This document shows, in pieces, positions 22,098 to 32,175 of a DNA stretch of 64,000 bases. Source of the stretch: Rhodamnia argentea (taxonomy: Eukaryota; Streptophyta; Magnoliopsida; Myrtales; Myrtaceae). The position numbers and the translations under genes are program-made. Under the pieces are notes generated by a model, which had not been told where the DNA came from, searched no databases, and saw nothing but the letters and a program-made list of their open reading frames with translations. The DNA lies in assembly GCF_020921035.1 (NCBI RefSeq), contig NC_063156.1, positions 9,436,501 through 9,500,500 of the forward strand, read 5' to 3'. The stretch's first letter is position 1. The number at the start of each line of letters is the position of its first letter.

Positions 22098-24723
22098 AGT
22101 CCTAAGCCCAGGTGGTGATCAATATATGTCATTTGCATGAAACTAGTGAATTGCTTTCAAATGAAAGCCAGTGTATGATAGAAAGCTAATTACACTATTA
22201 ACTGTTGCCGGTTGGCCATAATTTGAAAAAGAGTGTTAGTGGCCCAAAATGTACAGTTATTGTCTCGCACCGCACTAACGGTGTCGTTATCTTAGCATGG
22301 CCCTAAAATTAAAGCTCCGAATCAAAGTTACTTATGCTTTTTGTTACTGAAACCGAAAGTCAATGGGAAATTTGTTCGGAAAGTCCTAAGTTTAGGTGAT
22401 GGTGAATATATGTCATTTGAAGTTTATATGAAACTAGTGAATTGCTTTCAAATGTAAGCTAGTATATGATAGAAAGCTAATTAAACCATCAATTGTTGCC
22501 GGTTGCCCAATGTTTGAAAGAGAGTGTTGGTGGTCCAAAATGCACCGTTAGTGTCTCACACCGCACTAACGATGCTGTTATCCTAGCAAGGCCCTACAAG
22601 TAAAGCCCCAAATCAAAGTTTATGCTTGTGCATCATTACAAGTACTAAAAACCAACAAGAAATTTTTCAAGAAAGTCCTAAGTTCAAGTGATCAATATAC
22701 GTCATTTGCAATTTATATGAAACTAATGAATTGCTTTCAAATGTAAGCTAGTATATGATAGAAAGCTAATTAAACTATCAATTGTTGCACATTGCCCAAC
22801 GTTCGAAAAAGAGTGTTAGTGGTCCAAAATGCACCATTATTGTATCACACCGCACTAACGGCGACGTTATCTTAGCATGGCCCTAAAAGTAAAGCCCCAA
22901 ATCAAAGTTTATGCTTGTGCATTGTTACGGGAACCGAAAGTCAACATGAAATTTGTCCAAAAAGTCCTAAGTTCAGGTGATGATCAATATACTCCATTTG
23001 CAATTTATATGAAACTAATGAATTACTTTCAAATGTAAGCTAGTATATGATAGAAAGCTAATTAAACTATCAATTGTTGCAAGTTGCCTAACGTTCGAAA
23101 AAGAGTGTTGGTGGTCCAAAATGCACCGTTAGTGTCTCGCACCGCACTAGCGGTGCCGTTATCTTAGCATAGCATGGCCCTAAAAGTAAAGCTCCAAATC
23201 AAAGTTTATGCTTGTGCATCGTTATGGGAACTAAAAGTCAACAGGAAATTTGTCCAGAAAGTTCTAAGTTCGGGTGATGATCAATACACGTCATTTGCAA
23301 TTTATATGAAACTAATGAATTGCTTTCAAATGTAAGCTAGTATATGATAGAAAGCTAATTAAACTATCAATTGTTGCAGGTTGCCCAACGTTCGAAAAAG
23401 AGTGTTAGTGGTCCAAAATGCACCGCTATTATATCGCAGCGCACTAACGGTGTCGTTATCTTAGCATGGCCCTAAAAGTAAAGCGCCAAATCAAAGTTTG
23501 TGCTTGTGCATTGTTACGGGAAACTGAAAGTCAACATGAAATTTGTCCGGAAAGTCCTAAGTTCGGGTGATGATCAATATACTCCATTTGCAATTTATAT
23601 GAAACTAATGAATTACTTTCAAATGTAAGCTAGTATATGATAGAAAGCTAATTAAACTATCAATTGTTGCAGGTTGCCCAACGTTCAAAAAAGAGTGTTG
23701 GTGGTCCAAAATGCACCATTAGTGTCTCGCACCGCACTAGCGGTGCCGTTATCTTAGCATAGCATGGCCCTAAAAGTAAAGCTCCAAATCAAAGTTTATG
23801 CTTGTGCATCGTTATGGGAACTAAAAGTCAACAGGAAATTTGTCCGGAAAGTTCTAAGTTCGTGTGATGATCAATGTACATCATTTGCAATTTATATGAA
23901 ACTAATGAATTGCTTTCAAATATAAGCTAGTATATGATAGAAAGCTAATTAAACTATCAATTGTTGCAGGTTGCCCAAAGTTCGAAAGGAGTGTTAGTGG
24001 TCCAAAATGCACGGTTATTGTCTCGCACCACACTAACGGTGTCGTTATCATAGCATGGGCCTAAAAGTAAAGCCCCAAATCAAAGTTTATGCTTGTGCAT
24101 CATTACGGGAACTGAAAGTCAACAGGAAATTTGTCCAGAAAGTCCTAAGTTCAAGTGATGATCAATATACGTCATTTACAATTTATATGAAACTAATGAA
24201 TTGCTTTCAATGTAGGCTAGTATATGATAGAAAGCTAATTAAACTATCAATTGTTGCAGGTTGCCCAACGTTCGAAAAAGAGTGTTAGTGGTCCAAAATG
24301 CACGGTTATTGTCTCGCACCGCACTAACGGTGTTATTATCTTAGCATGGCCCTAAAAGTGAAGCCCCAAATGTAAGTTTATTCATGTGTATTGTTATTGG
24401 AATTGAAAGTCAATGAGAAATTTGTCCAAAAGGTCTTAAGTTCCGGTGATGATCAATATATGTCATTTGCAATCTATATAACGCTAGTGAATTGCTTTCA
24501 AATGTAAGCTAGTAATATGGTGGAAAGCTAATTAAACTATCAATTATTGCCGATTGCTCATAGTTCGAAAAAGAGTGTTTGTGGTCCAAAATGCACCGTT
24601 ATTGTCTCACACAGCACTAACGTTGCCATTATGTTAGCATGGTCCTAAAAGCAAAGCCCCAAATCAAAGTTTATGTATGTGCTTTGTTGTTGGAACTGAA
24701 AGTCAACGAGAAATTTATCCACA
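22098..24723. repeat. Tandem array, nine units of about 290 bp
   Basis: Counting from the 'agtcctaag' word, units begin near 22098, 22381, 22674, 22963, 23260, 23563, 23850, 24141 and 24431, giving lengths of about 283-303 bp; the next boundary, near 24724, is already in the MITE. Each unit contains in order 'gatcaatatacgtcatttgc', 'attgctttcaaatgtaagct', 'gatagaaagctaattaaact', 'gtccaaaatgcaccgtta', 'cgcactaacggtgtcgttat', 'ccccaaatcaaagtttatgc' and 'ggaaatttgtccagaaagtc'. The outer units are more diverged than the middle ones, as expected for an array homogenised by unequal exchange. ORFs crossing units are chance. Confidence 0.92.
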
Positions 24724-25129
24724 AAGTCTTAAATTTATTGTGCTTTTGTCAATTTAGTTATAAATCATTTAATTTTACCAATTGAATCCTAAATTTTTTT
24801 ACGTTTTGCTAATTGATATTTGGCCAATTTTTATTGAAAATCGCTAACGTGGACGTCGGTCGTGTCCTTCCTACGTGGTACAACTAGCCGGAGATGTAAA
24901 AGAAAATAAAGGAATAGAAAAATATTTAAATACTATTGAAAATTGGCCACATCAAAGCCTGTTGAGCCACTTAGAATGACCGGCATTCACGTCAGTAATT
25001 TCCGATTAAAATCGGCATAAGGGACTCAATCGCTAAAATGTGAAATATTTGAGATTCAATCGGTATAATTAATAAGTTTATGAGTGAATTGATGCAATAA
25101 ATTTAAGACTTTTTAGAACAAATTCCCGG
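24709..25129. mobile_element. MITE with 9-bp target-site duplication (Mutator-like)
   Basis: The left end agaaatttatccacaaagtc and the reverse complement of the right end cgggaatttgttctaaaaag are inverted repeats that stay alignable for about 60 bp (both continue 'cttaaatttattg'). The 9-mer aagtcaacg flanks it exactly on both sides, at 24,700-24,708 and 25,130-25,138. A 9-bp duplication is the hallmark of Mutator-like transposition. It is 421 bp and non-coding. Its left terminal repeat is also the end of every unit in the adjacent array. Confidence 0.82.
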
Positions 25130-25379
25130 AAGTCAACGAAAAGGACAGACTTGTCTTCCTCAGTTAACCGCCAATGCACGTCATGCTGGATTCTGGGGAC
25201 TGTATTACATAAGTAAACCAAATAATTTTCTTTCTCCGAGCAGCAAAATGGGGAAAGAGCTAACTGGATCGCAATCTCCAGGACCAGGCACATCTGCCTG
25301 CAGAGTGTTTAGTTCGAGCAAGCTAATTAGCAAAAGCCATCGTACTCATAGCTTGTCATGATGGGGGTAAGCTCCATGT

Positions 25380-25860
25380 TTTCTGTATTATACGTCGTGG
25401 GTGCGCCGCCGTGTCGCGAACGATTTCAATCCCAAGATTGGAAAGGGAGTCCTTAACACGGTGAGCTTTCGCCTCGACCGAGCACTCGTAGACTTGACTT
25501 CTCCTTTTGAACATACTAATGTAATGATCTTGACGAGGTTGTTCCATCTATCATTGTTTCTTCAAAAGGTCCTTCCTCAGTCGTGCTGAACTGGATTTTT
25601 GCTGGACATTGTAGGTTAGGGCGTCGGAGCCTGTGCTGTAAGGTTTATGTATATATGGCGTCTGTTCTCTACAGTGCCATTAACAACTTTGGAGTTGAGC
25701 TCCTTTGGGGGGTTGTTGCGCATTGGCTTTCTTGCTTCTGTTCACATCTTTGGGAGATGAATCCAATGAAAGGAAGGTACTGAAGGATCTGGTTCAATAG
25801 CCTTTGGAAAGATTTCCTCACCTAAACATTCGCCCAGCGAAAGCCTCATCCTCTGAGTTG
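25380..25860. repeat. Upstream block of the Lys/Glu-rich gene duplication, copy 1
   Basis: Contains 'gatcttgacgaggttg', 'cttctgttcacatctttggg' and 'attcgcccagcgaaagcctc', which recur at 27,955-28,265 and 28,920-29,310 in the same order. These are upstream, probably non-coding parts of a locally duplicated segment. Confidence 0.65.
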
Positions 25861-26180
25861 CTGTCATATCGTTTGACAACGGCAAAAGAAAAGAAAAACA
25901 TTAAGTTGGACACGCCCTCCTCCAGTTACTGACCTTCTTATCTAAGGAGAAGCTTAAAGATATGGTATTTAATCCCCTGGCTTGTTATCCTTCCTCGCTA
26001 GCTGATGGACGATCTATAGAAACGCCTGAACGGCGGGGAAAAAAGAGCAACCGAGGTCGGTGCGTGTCGAGGCGGTGCGTGTCTCGGGCGTTCCTGTCTA
26101 AAGTTTTCTTCTTCTCTGCATGTGACCTCGCTTTACTTCGCAAGATCCAATCCGCGACCTTTTCCAATTCGAATTTTGGT

Positions 26181-26190
26181 CTATTTAAGG
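26181..26190 (+). promoter_or_regulatory. TATA-like element of the first Lys/Glu-rich gene
   Basis: ctatttaagg stands about 140 bp before the leader-intron donor, and the equivalent ctatttaaagg stands in the same place of the second copy (29,948). Confidence 0.55.
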
Positions 26191-26328
26191 CCTCTCAATC
26201 TAATGTCAAAGGAACGAACTTCGCATCGTCAAAAATCCCGAGAAAACCGGAGGCTCTCTAGAATCTGGATCGACACCAAATGACCCTCTTTTCTTGATCA
26301 GCCGCTCTTCATCGGAGAAGACGGGAAG

Positions 26329-26707
26329 GTACGGAAGAAAACAGACTTCTCGTTCTTTGTTGCCCGTCGGTGTCTGTTAAATGCTTCTTGTTTCTGCATT
26401 AGATTTAGTCATAGATTACTTGTCGTGGGTTCTCCGTTCGATGATTACGGAACTGTGACATCAATCTTTGCTGATCATTTGTTGAACTTTGGTCAGTCGT
26501 TGTTTGGACTTTGATTTACGAGCATCGTTGATGTCGGTCTTTGCTTCATTGATGTAGGCAAGGTATCGCTTCACAAGCTGGTCATCCCTTCTGGTTTTAA
26601 CCAGAAATTGTTCCTTTGCCTTTGTGAAATGTTGCATAATTACCGGCATTGAATTACGTCCTGGATTCTCAGTGGCCGAACTGTGCCTTTGCCTTGGTGA
26701 AATTCAG
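26329..26707 (+). other. Leader intron of the first Lys/Glu-rich gene
   Basis: Donor gaag|gtacgg and acceptor attcag|ggacag match the donor gaag|gtacgc and acceptor ttttag|ggacag of the second copy. The intron is 379 bp here against 888 bp there, the difference being a deleted middle part. Confidence 0.65.
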
Positions 26708-26773
26708 GGACAGGAGCTCAAATCTGGAACTTCAGATTGAGAGATCGAATCCACGTCACACCAGAAGGAAGAC

Positions 26774-27265
26774 ATGGTGAAGCAACAAAGAGCCCAGGAA
26801 GCCGAGGAATTACACTATGCGGAGAAGGAGACAAGGGATGAAGACAGAGAGGAAATAGCGAAAGATGAAGAGAGGGTTTTGAACAAGGAGAAGAAAGAAT
26901 GTCATGACGAATCAGGGGACAAACTGGAGGAGCATGAAGAGACCAAGAAAGAAGAGAGAAGCAAGGAAATAGTAGACGGAAAGGAGCAGGGAAAGGAAGA
27001 GATAAAGAAAAAGGACAAGAAGAAGAAGAAGAAGAAGAAGAACAAACCCAAAACTGCTGAGGAAGAAGAGGACATGTACAAGGACATCGGCCAGCTGAAG
27101 CAAAAGCTTGAGAAGATCGACGGCAAGATCGAAGCTCTTCTGGAGAAGAAAGCATTTTTCTCCCGGAAACTAAAGGAGGCCGAGGCCGGGAACAGCGAGA
27201 CGTCCGAGAAGCCTACCCTGAAAGAAGTTGCTGCAGCTGATGGAGCCATAGTGCCTCCCCCGTAG
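26774..27265 (+). CDS. Lys/Glu-rich coiled-coil protein, 5'-shortened paralogue
   Basis: 163 residues, about half Lys and Glu, ending in a probable coiled coil (DIGQLKQKLEKIDGKIEAL then LLEKKAFFSRKLKEAEA). It is paralogous to the 348-residue protein at 31,000. Its Met corresponds to Met61 of that protein: in this copy the leader word 'ctggaacttcag' joins directly to the sequence around codon 50 of the other copy, so the original start codon and about 50 codons are missing. A second internal loss removes roughly 130 residues of the Lys/Glu tract. The frame is otherwise open and keeps promoter, leader intron and C-terminus, so it may still be expressed from the internal Met. Function unknown; such KEKE-type sequences are often nuclear or nucleolar. 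It could equally be a decaying copy. Confidence 0.6.
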   Translation: MVKQQRAQEAEELHYAEKETRDEDREEIAKDEERVLNKEKKECHDESGDKLEEHEETKKEERSKEIVDGKEQGKEEIKKKDKKKKKKKKNKPKTAEEEEDMYKDIGQLKQKLEKIDGKIEALLEKKAFFSRKLKEAEAGNSETSEKPTLKEVAAADGAIVPPP

Positions 27266-27645
27266 ATGTTTTCCGACATTAGCTTCGGTCGACCATGTTT
27301 GGTCACGAACTCATAATGCAGTGTGCCTAGGATGCTTCTTCTCTTTGGTGCCGCAGCCATTTTTGTCTCATCAATCTCGTGGACAACTTCAGGACAAGAG
27401 TTGATGCATGATGTACTACTTCGTTGTACGTAGTTGGTGCATGGAGGTTACTCTCGTGCGCACCCATTCTGTTTTCCTCGCCTCTCTTCTTCTGCTATTG
27501 AGCCTCAAACAAGGGTATTTTCGAGATTTTGAACCAAAATTCCGTCTCCGGCCCACGCAACTTACGAAAAAGCCATCTTTCGTTTAACAGTAAACTAAAT
27601 TGTACATGTACAAAACACATGACAAATTATATTTTTCGGATACAA
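27266..27645. other. 3' flank of the first Lys/Glu-rich gene
   Basis: The first ~230 bp match the 3' flank of the second copy (for example 'catgatgtact-cttcgtt' and 'ctcttcttctgctattgagc') and are probably 3' UTR. Confidence 0.5.
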
Positions 27646-28269
27646 GTGCTTCAATTTTGAACTTATTTCATGTCCTTTCTTTAGTCGATGATATAGTATG
27701 TAAGGAATTGCTGATATGCTCAAAGTATGATTTGTTTTCATTTCATGTTCATACGAAATATATAATGTTTTTGTGATTTCTCATTTAAGTAGCATGGGTT
27801 GTAAATAGAATCAAATTATCAGGCATTTTACTTCTATGAAAAATGACATAATTTAAATAGCTCTACAATAAAATATAAGCTTTTATCGTATTTGATACAA
27901 TCGATGTACATTCATGACAACGTCATTTGAGATTTAACTATGGTAGCGCCCAACCTTTTTAAGTGAGGTAACCTCCATCCTTACGATATGATAACTAGTT
28001 CGCGCAAACTAAGCTCTTCCACCTCGATCGAGCGCCGATACTCATGAACACCCCTTTCCACTTGACGATGTAGTGATCTTGACAAGGTTGCTTGCTCCTG
28101 TCCACATCTATGGGGGATTGGAATTCAAATTGGAAGGAGATGATTCAACCTAATCTTTGGACAGATCTTCCTGGCCTACTCATTCGCCATTTGCTTAACG
28201 GCTAAGGATCGGGGAAAACCTCATCCTTCGAGTTGCCATCACATTGTTTGACAATGACAGAAGGAAAGC
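27646..28269. repeat. Local segmental duplication, copy R1
   Basis: Shares 'gaacttatttcatgtccttt', 'ggaattgctgatatgctcaa', 'tttgtgatttctcatt', 'gcgcccaacctttttaag' and 'aaactaagctcttccacctc' with 28,615-29,310 in the same order, offset about 970 bp. Contains copy 2 of the upstream block of the Lys/Glu-rich genes. Confidence 0.8.
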
Positions 28270-28600
28270 ATTCAATTTTCAATTGCCACAATTTTTTTTT
28301 TTTTGACAAAATGAACTAAGATTTAATACGATGTAACTGTGGACGTAATTGTCTTCATATTGAAAAAACTCCATATTAACCTTTTGCTTCTCTAAATAAA
28401 AGTCCAAAGTCTAGGCAGTGATCAATATATGTCATTTGCATGACACTAGTGAATTGCTTTCAAATGAAAGCCAGTGTATGATGGAAAGCTAATTACACTA
28501 TTAATTGTTGCCGGTTGCCCATCATTCAAAAAAGAGTGTTGGTGGTTCAAAATGCACCGTTATTGTCTCGCACTAACGGTGCGGTTATAGTAGCATAGGC
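28270..28600. repeat. Single-copy relative of the array unit with its left flank
   Basis: Includes the flank word 'gtaactgtggacgtaattgt', then one array-type unit from 'agtccaaagtctaggc' through 'attgctttcaaatgaaagcc' to 'tcgcactaacggtg'. It resembles the first unit of the array (shared 'gaaagccagtgtatgat' and 'aattacactatta'), not the inner units, and lacks the MITE-derived end. Confidence 0.85.
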
Positions 28601-28614
28601 TTAGGGATAAAGAG

Positions 28615-29310
28615 TGCTTTGATTTTGAACTTATTTCATGTCCTTTCTTTAGTCAATTAATGATGTATGCACGCCAGGAATTGCTGATATGCTCAAAGTA
28701 TGATTAGTTTCATTCCATGTTCATATGAACTACATAATGTTCTTTGTGATTTCTCATTAAGTCGCATTGGTTATAAAGAGGATTCAATTATCAGATACTT
28801 TACCTCTATAAAAGATGGCGTGATTTAAATAGCTCTATAGTTAAACACAAGCTTTTCCCGTGTACAATACGATCAATGCACGATGATGACATCGTCATTT
28901 GAAGATTCGACTATGAGAGCGCCCAACCTTTTTAAGAGGTGAGCTCCATCCTCACGATACGATATCTAGTCGTCGCGCTACCATCGAGACGATTTCGATC
29001 TCGGGATCCGGGAGGAGCGTTTAACAAACTAAGCTCTTCCACCTCAACCGAGCGCCGATGCTCAGGAACACCCCTTTCGACGTTCTGGTGTAATGGTTTG
29101 CTAGGTTGCTCTCCATCAATCTGCTAGTTTTCCAAGAGATCCTTCCCATGTCTTGCTTCTGTCCACATCTTTGGGGGATGGGTTTGAATGAAAGGAAGGC
29201 TATGGAAAGAACTGATTCCACCTAATAGTTGGGCAGATCTTCCTGGCCGTCACATCCGCCATTTGCTTAACGACTAAGGACCGGCAAAAACCTTATCCTT
29301 CGAGTTACTT
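28615..29310. repeat. Local segmental duplication, copy R2
   Basis: Second copy of the block at 27,646-28,269, followed by copy 3 of the upstream block of the Lys/Glu-rich genes. From about 29,400 to 29,770 an AT-rich MITE-like insertion ('caatttagtccttgaacta') separates it from the promoter of the next gene. Confidence 0.78.
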
Positions 29311-29947
29311 AGCACCCTCCAAATTAAGTCGACCAGTCACATGGTCTTCCTCCTTCGGCAAAATCAAAGCTTAAAAGATCCTACTTTTCTTTGGTTGACG
29401 ACTCACCTTGAATTTCGGTACGATACGTGATGTAATCCCGAAATTCAAATTATTCAATATGATTCATGAATTTTAGTCGAGCGCACAATGTAGTCCATTC
29501 TCTTTAAAGTGGTCTTTAAATTTTTAGTACATATTCAATTTAGTCCTTGAACTATATAAAAATTTCAATATTATTTTTTTTATTAGTTCAAGTTTAGAGA
29601 CAACGTTAAATATTTCATATAGTATAGAGAGTAAATTGAATATATAAGAAAAGCTTAGGGTTTATATCGAATTAATTAAAAGTTTAAGGGTGTTTTGCAC
29701 TAAATAAATTTAAAAAATTCAAAGATTATATTATAGATTGGATGAAAGTTGAGAGGCAGCATTTAAATAATTATATCTTTTCTTTATCCTTAACCGTGGG
29801 AATCAGACCGACCGACGTCGGTGCGTGTCGGGGCTGCGTGTCTTGCGCGTTCTTGCCTTGAATTTCCTCCTCCTCTGCCGCATGAGACGCGCCAACTCTT
29901 AACTTCGCGACCCAGACCGCGACCTTCCTCCAATTCACATCTTTCGT

Positions 29948-29957
29948 CTATTTAAAG
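29948..29957 (+). promoter_or_regulatory. TATA-like element of the second Lys/Glu-rich gene
   Basis: ctatttaaagg in the same setting as at 26,181, followed by the shared leader word 'atgtcaaaggag-gaact'. Confidence 0.55.
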
Positions 29958-30070
29958 GCTTCAACCCAATGTCAAAGGAGCGAACTTTGCATCCCAGGCA
30001 ACATCCTCGAGGCAACCAGAGGCTATCTGGATTTCTTGACCGATCACTCTTCGTCGGAGAAGACGCGAAG

Positions 30071-30958
30071 GTACGCAAGAAAGCCGACTTCTGATTCCTT
30101 TGTCGCCGTCGGCGTCTGTCAGATGCTCTCCGGTTTCGTGGTTTTGCGTTAGGTTTGGTCCCTCATTCGTTGTCGTGGGTCTGCGTTTGATGGTTTCGGA
30201 ACTTAGACAGAGCAGAGATCTCCGCTGATTCTTTGTTGAACTTTGGCCAGCCGTTGTTCTTACTTTGAACTTTGATTTAGGAGCTTAATTTATGTCAGCC
30301 TTTGCTGCAATCAAAGTTGCGTTCTTTTGGGTTAGCTCTGTACTGATCGTTTTGTTGTGAATTGCTGGGGTTGGGATGATTCAGTGCAAGGTATAGCTTG
30401 ACAAACTGGCTGGTCTTCCCTTCTGGTTTTCGCCAGCAATCGTTTCTTTCTGCTTATGTTGTCTGATAAATTTATTAATGATAATTTTTGCTTGATTGGC
30501 CACTTAGTTTGTCATGATCTTACCCTCCAAGGCCCAGTGACTCGTTAATTAAGACGCGCCCTGACTTTTGGATTATAGTCAGAGGATTCATTATCATGTT
30601 CAGTCTCTGGATTGAGGAAGTTTTCTCTTGGGCTTATGCTAGTTATAATAGGCCAGGTGAATCAACATTCGAATACAATTACTGGTGTTCAAACTTGTAA
30701 CCGCAGTTCCGATCCCCATGTTCTATGCATTCCGAGTGTTTTTCATACCTTTCAACTATTCCTATCCGTCGAATCTCTGCGTTTGCCAATTGATTGTTCT
30801 TCATTTTGTCAGTTTCTTGAGAGCGTATGAGGATGCCGAACTTCTTTGTCTAATAATGCTCTTTCAGTGCCGCCTGTGACATGTGGCACAATCGCCCGCA
30901 TTAGATTACTTCCTGGATTCTCGGCGGCTGACTGTGCCTTTGCCTTTGTGAATTTTAG
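30071..30958 (+). other. Leader intron of the second Lys/Glu-rich gene
   Basis: Donor gcgaag|gtacgc, acceptor aattttag|ggacag; both are conserved in the upstream paralogue. The 888 bp intron ends 41 bp before the start codon. Confidence 0.65.
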
Positions 30959-30999
30959 GGACAGCAGCTCAAATCTCGAACTTCAGCAAGGAAATCACC

Positions 31000-32046
31000 A
31001 TGGAAGGGAAATACGAATCCACCGTCAAAGGAGAAGTACCGGTGAAAAGTGGAGAGCTCAATGCTGAAACAGAAACAAGGGATGTTTTGGTTAGTGAGTT
31101 CAAGGAAGAGAAGATTGAGGAGGTTGAATCATCTTACGAGTCCGTTGAGAGATCCAATCCACTGCACCAGAAGGAAGACATGGCAAAGGAACAAAAAGCT
31201 GAGGTAGGGGGGGAATTAAACTATGCAGAGAAGGAGACGAGGGATGAAGGCAAAGAGGAAATAACAAAAGATGGAGAGAAGGTTTTGAATGAGGAGAAGA
31301 AAGAATGCCGTGATGAAGCAAGCGACAAGCTTGAGGAGCATGAAGAGACCGAGAAAGAAGTGAAAAGCAACGAAATAGTAGATGGAAAGGAGAAGAGAAA
31401 GGAAGAGAAAAAGAAAAAGGGTAAGAAAGAGGAAAAAAAGACGAAGAAATCCATAGCTGATGACAAAGAAGAAAATGAGAAGAAAAAGAAGGACAAGAGT
31501 GAGAAGAAGAAGAAGGACAAGAAGTGCTCTGAATCTGGTGAGGGAACAGAAGCTGAAGATACAAAGGAAGAGGAAAAGAAGAAGAAAAAGGATAAAAAGA
31601 AGAAAGAGAAGAAGCACATGGACAAAACCGACGAGGAAAAAGGAGGGGGTGATGATTCGAAGGAGGATGAGGAGGAGACAGAAGGATGCCCCAATGTCGT
31701 ATCAAGGGAAGTCACCGTAGAAGAGGGTCTCGGGAAGTCAGAGGGCGAAGCGGAGAAGAAGAAGAAGTGGAAACATAGGGAAGGGAAGGAAAAGGAGGAG
31801 AAAGATAAGAAGGATGAGGGCGAAAAGAAGAAAGAATGCGCAAGGGGCAAGTACAAAAACATTAAGGATAAGTACAAGGACATTGGTAAGTTGAAGCATA
31901 AGCTTGAGAAGGTCAATGGCAAAATCGAAGCTCTTCTGGAGAAGAAAGCATTTATCTTTGGGAAAATGAAAGAGGCCGAGGCCAAGAACGGCGAGACTTG
32001 TGAGAAGCCTGCCCCTAAAGAAGTTGCTGCAGCTGATGGAGCATAG
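31000..32046 (+). CDS. Lys/Glu-rich coiled-coil protein, full-length paralogue
   Basis: 348 residues in one coding exon after a leader intron. The N-terminal ~55 residues are mixed acidic, the middle is alternating Lys and Glu blocks, and the last ~60 residues form a probable coiled coil (KDIGKLKHKLEKVNGKIEAL...) followed by a Pro/Ala tail. The coiled coil and the flanks are the parts best shared with the paralogue at 26,774, which suggests they carry the function. Start context caccATGGAA is good and it is the first ATG after the leader acceptor. I recognise no catalytic or binding domain. The composition resembles nucleolar or chromatin-associated charged proteins, but that is only a resemblance. 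Confidence 0.78.
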   Translation: MEGKYESTVKGEVPVKSGELNAETETRDVLVSEFKEEKIEEVESSYESVERSNPLHQKEDMAKEQKAEVGGELNYAEKETRDEGKEEITKDGEKVLNEEKKECRDEASDKLEEHEETEKEVKSNEIVDGKEKRKEEKKKKGKKEEKKTKKSIADDKEENEKKKKDKSEKKKKDKKCSESGEGTEAEDTKEEEKKKKKDKKKKEKKHMDKTDEEKGGGDDSKEDEEETEGCPNVVSREVTVEEGLGKSEGEAEKKKKWKHREGKEKEEKDKKDEGEKKKECARGKYKNIKDKYKDIGKLKHKLEKVNGKIEALLEKKAFIFGKMKEAEAKNGETCEKPAPKEVAAADGA

Positions 32047-32175
32047 CACGTCCTGATAAACGTTTCCTGCGTAGCTTCTGTCGACGTTGTTGTTCTCGTA
32101 GGGCTGTGTGTTTATATGCATAAACCCCCCAGTTGGGAGTTATTGATGTTTCTTCTCTTTGATGCCACAGCCATT

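Noticed and set aside
24055-24288. ORF inside the tandem array
   Set aside because: It is open by chance in one unit; the homologous frame is closed in the other units.
22098-24723. CRISPR-like array
   Set aside because: Units are ~290 bp, repeated along their whole length with no unique spacers, in plant nuclear DNA.
26718-27360. Ser/Phe-rich minus-strand ORFs over the Lys/Glu-rich gene (and the same at 31.1-32.1 kb)
   Set aside because: Antisense of AAG/GAG codon runs gives CTT/CTC codons; no independent support.
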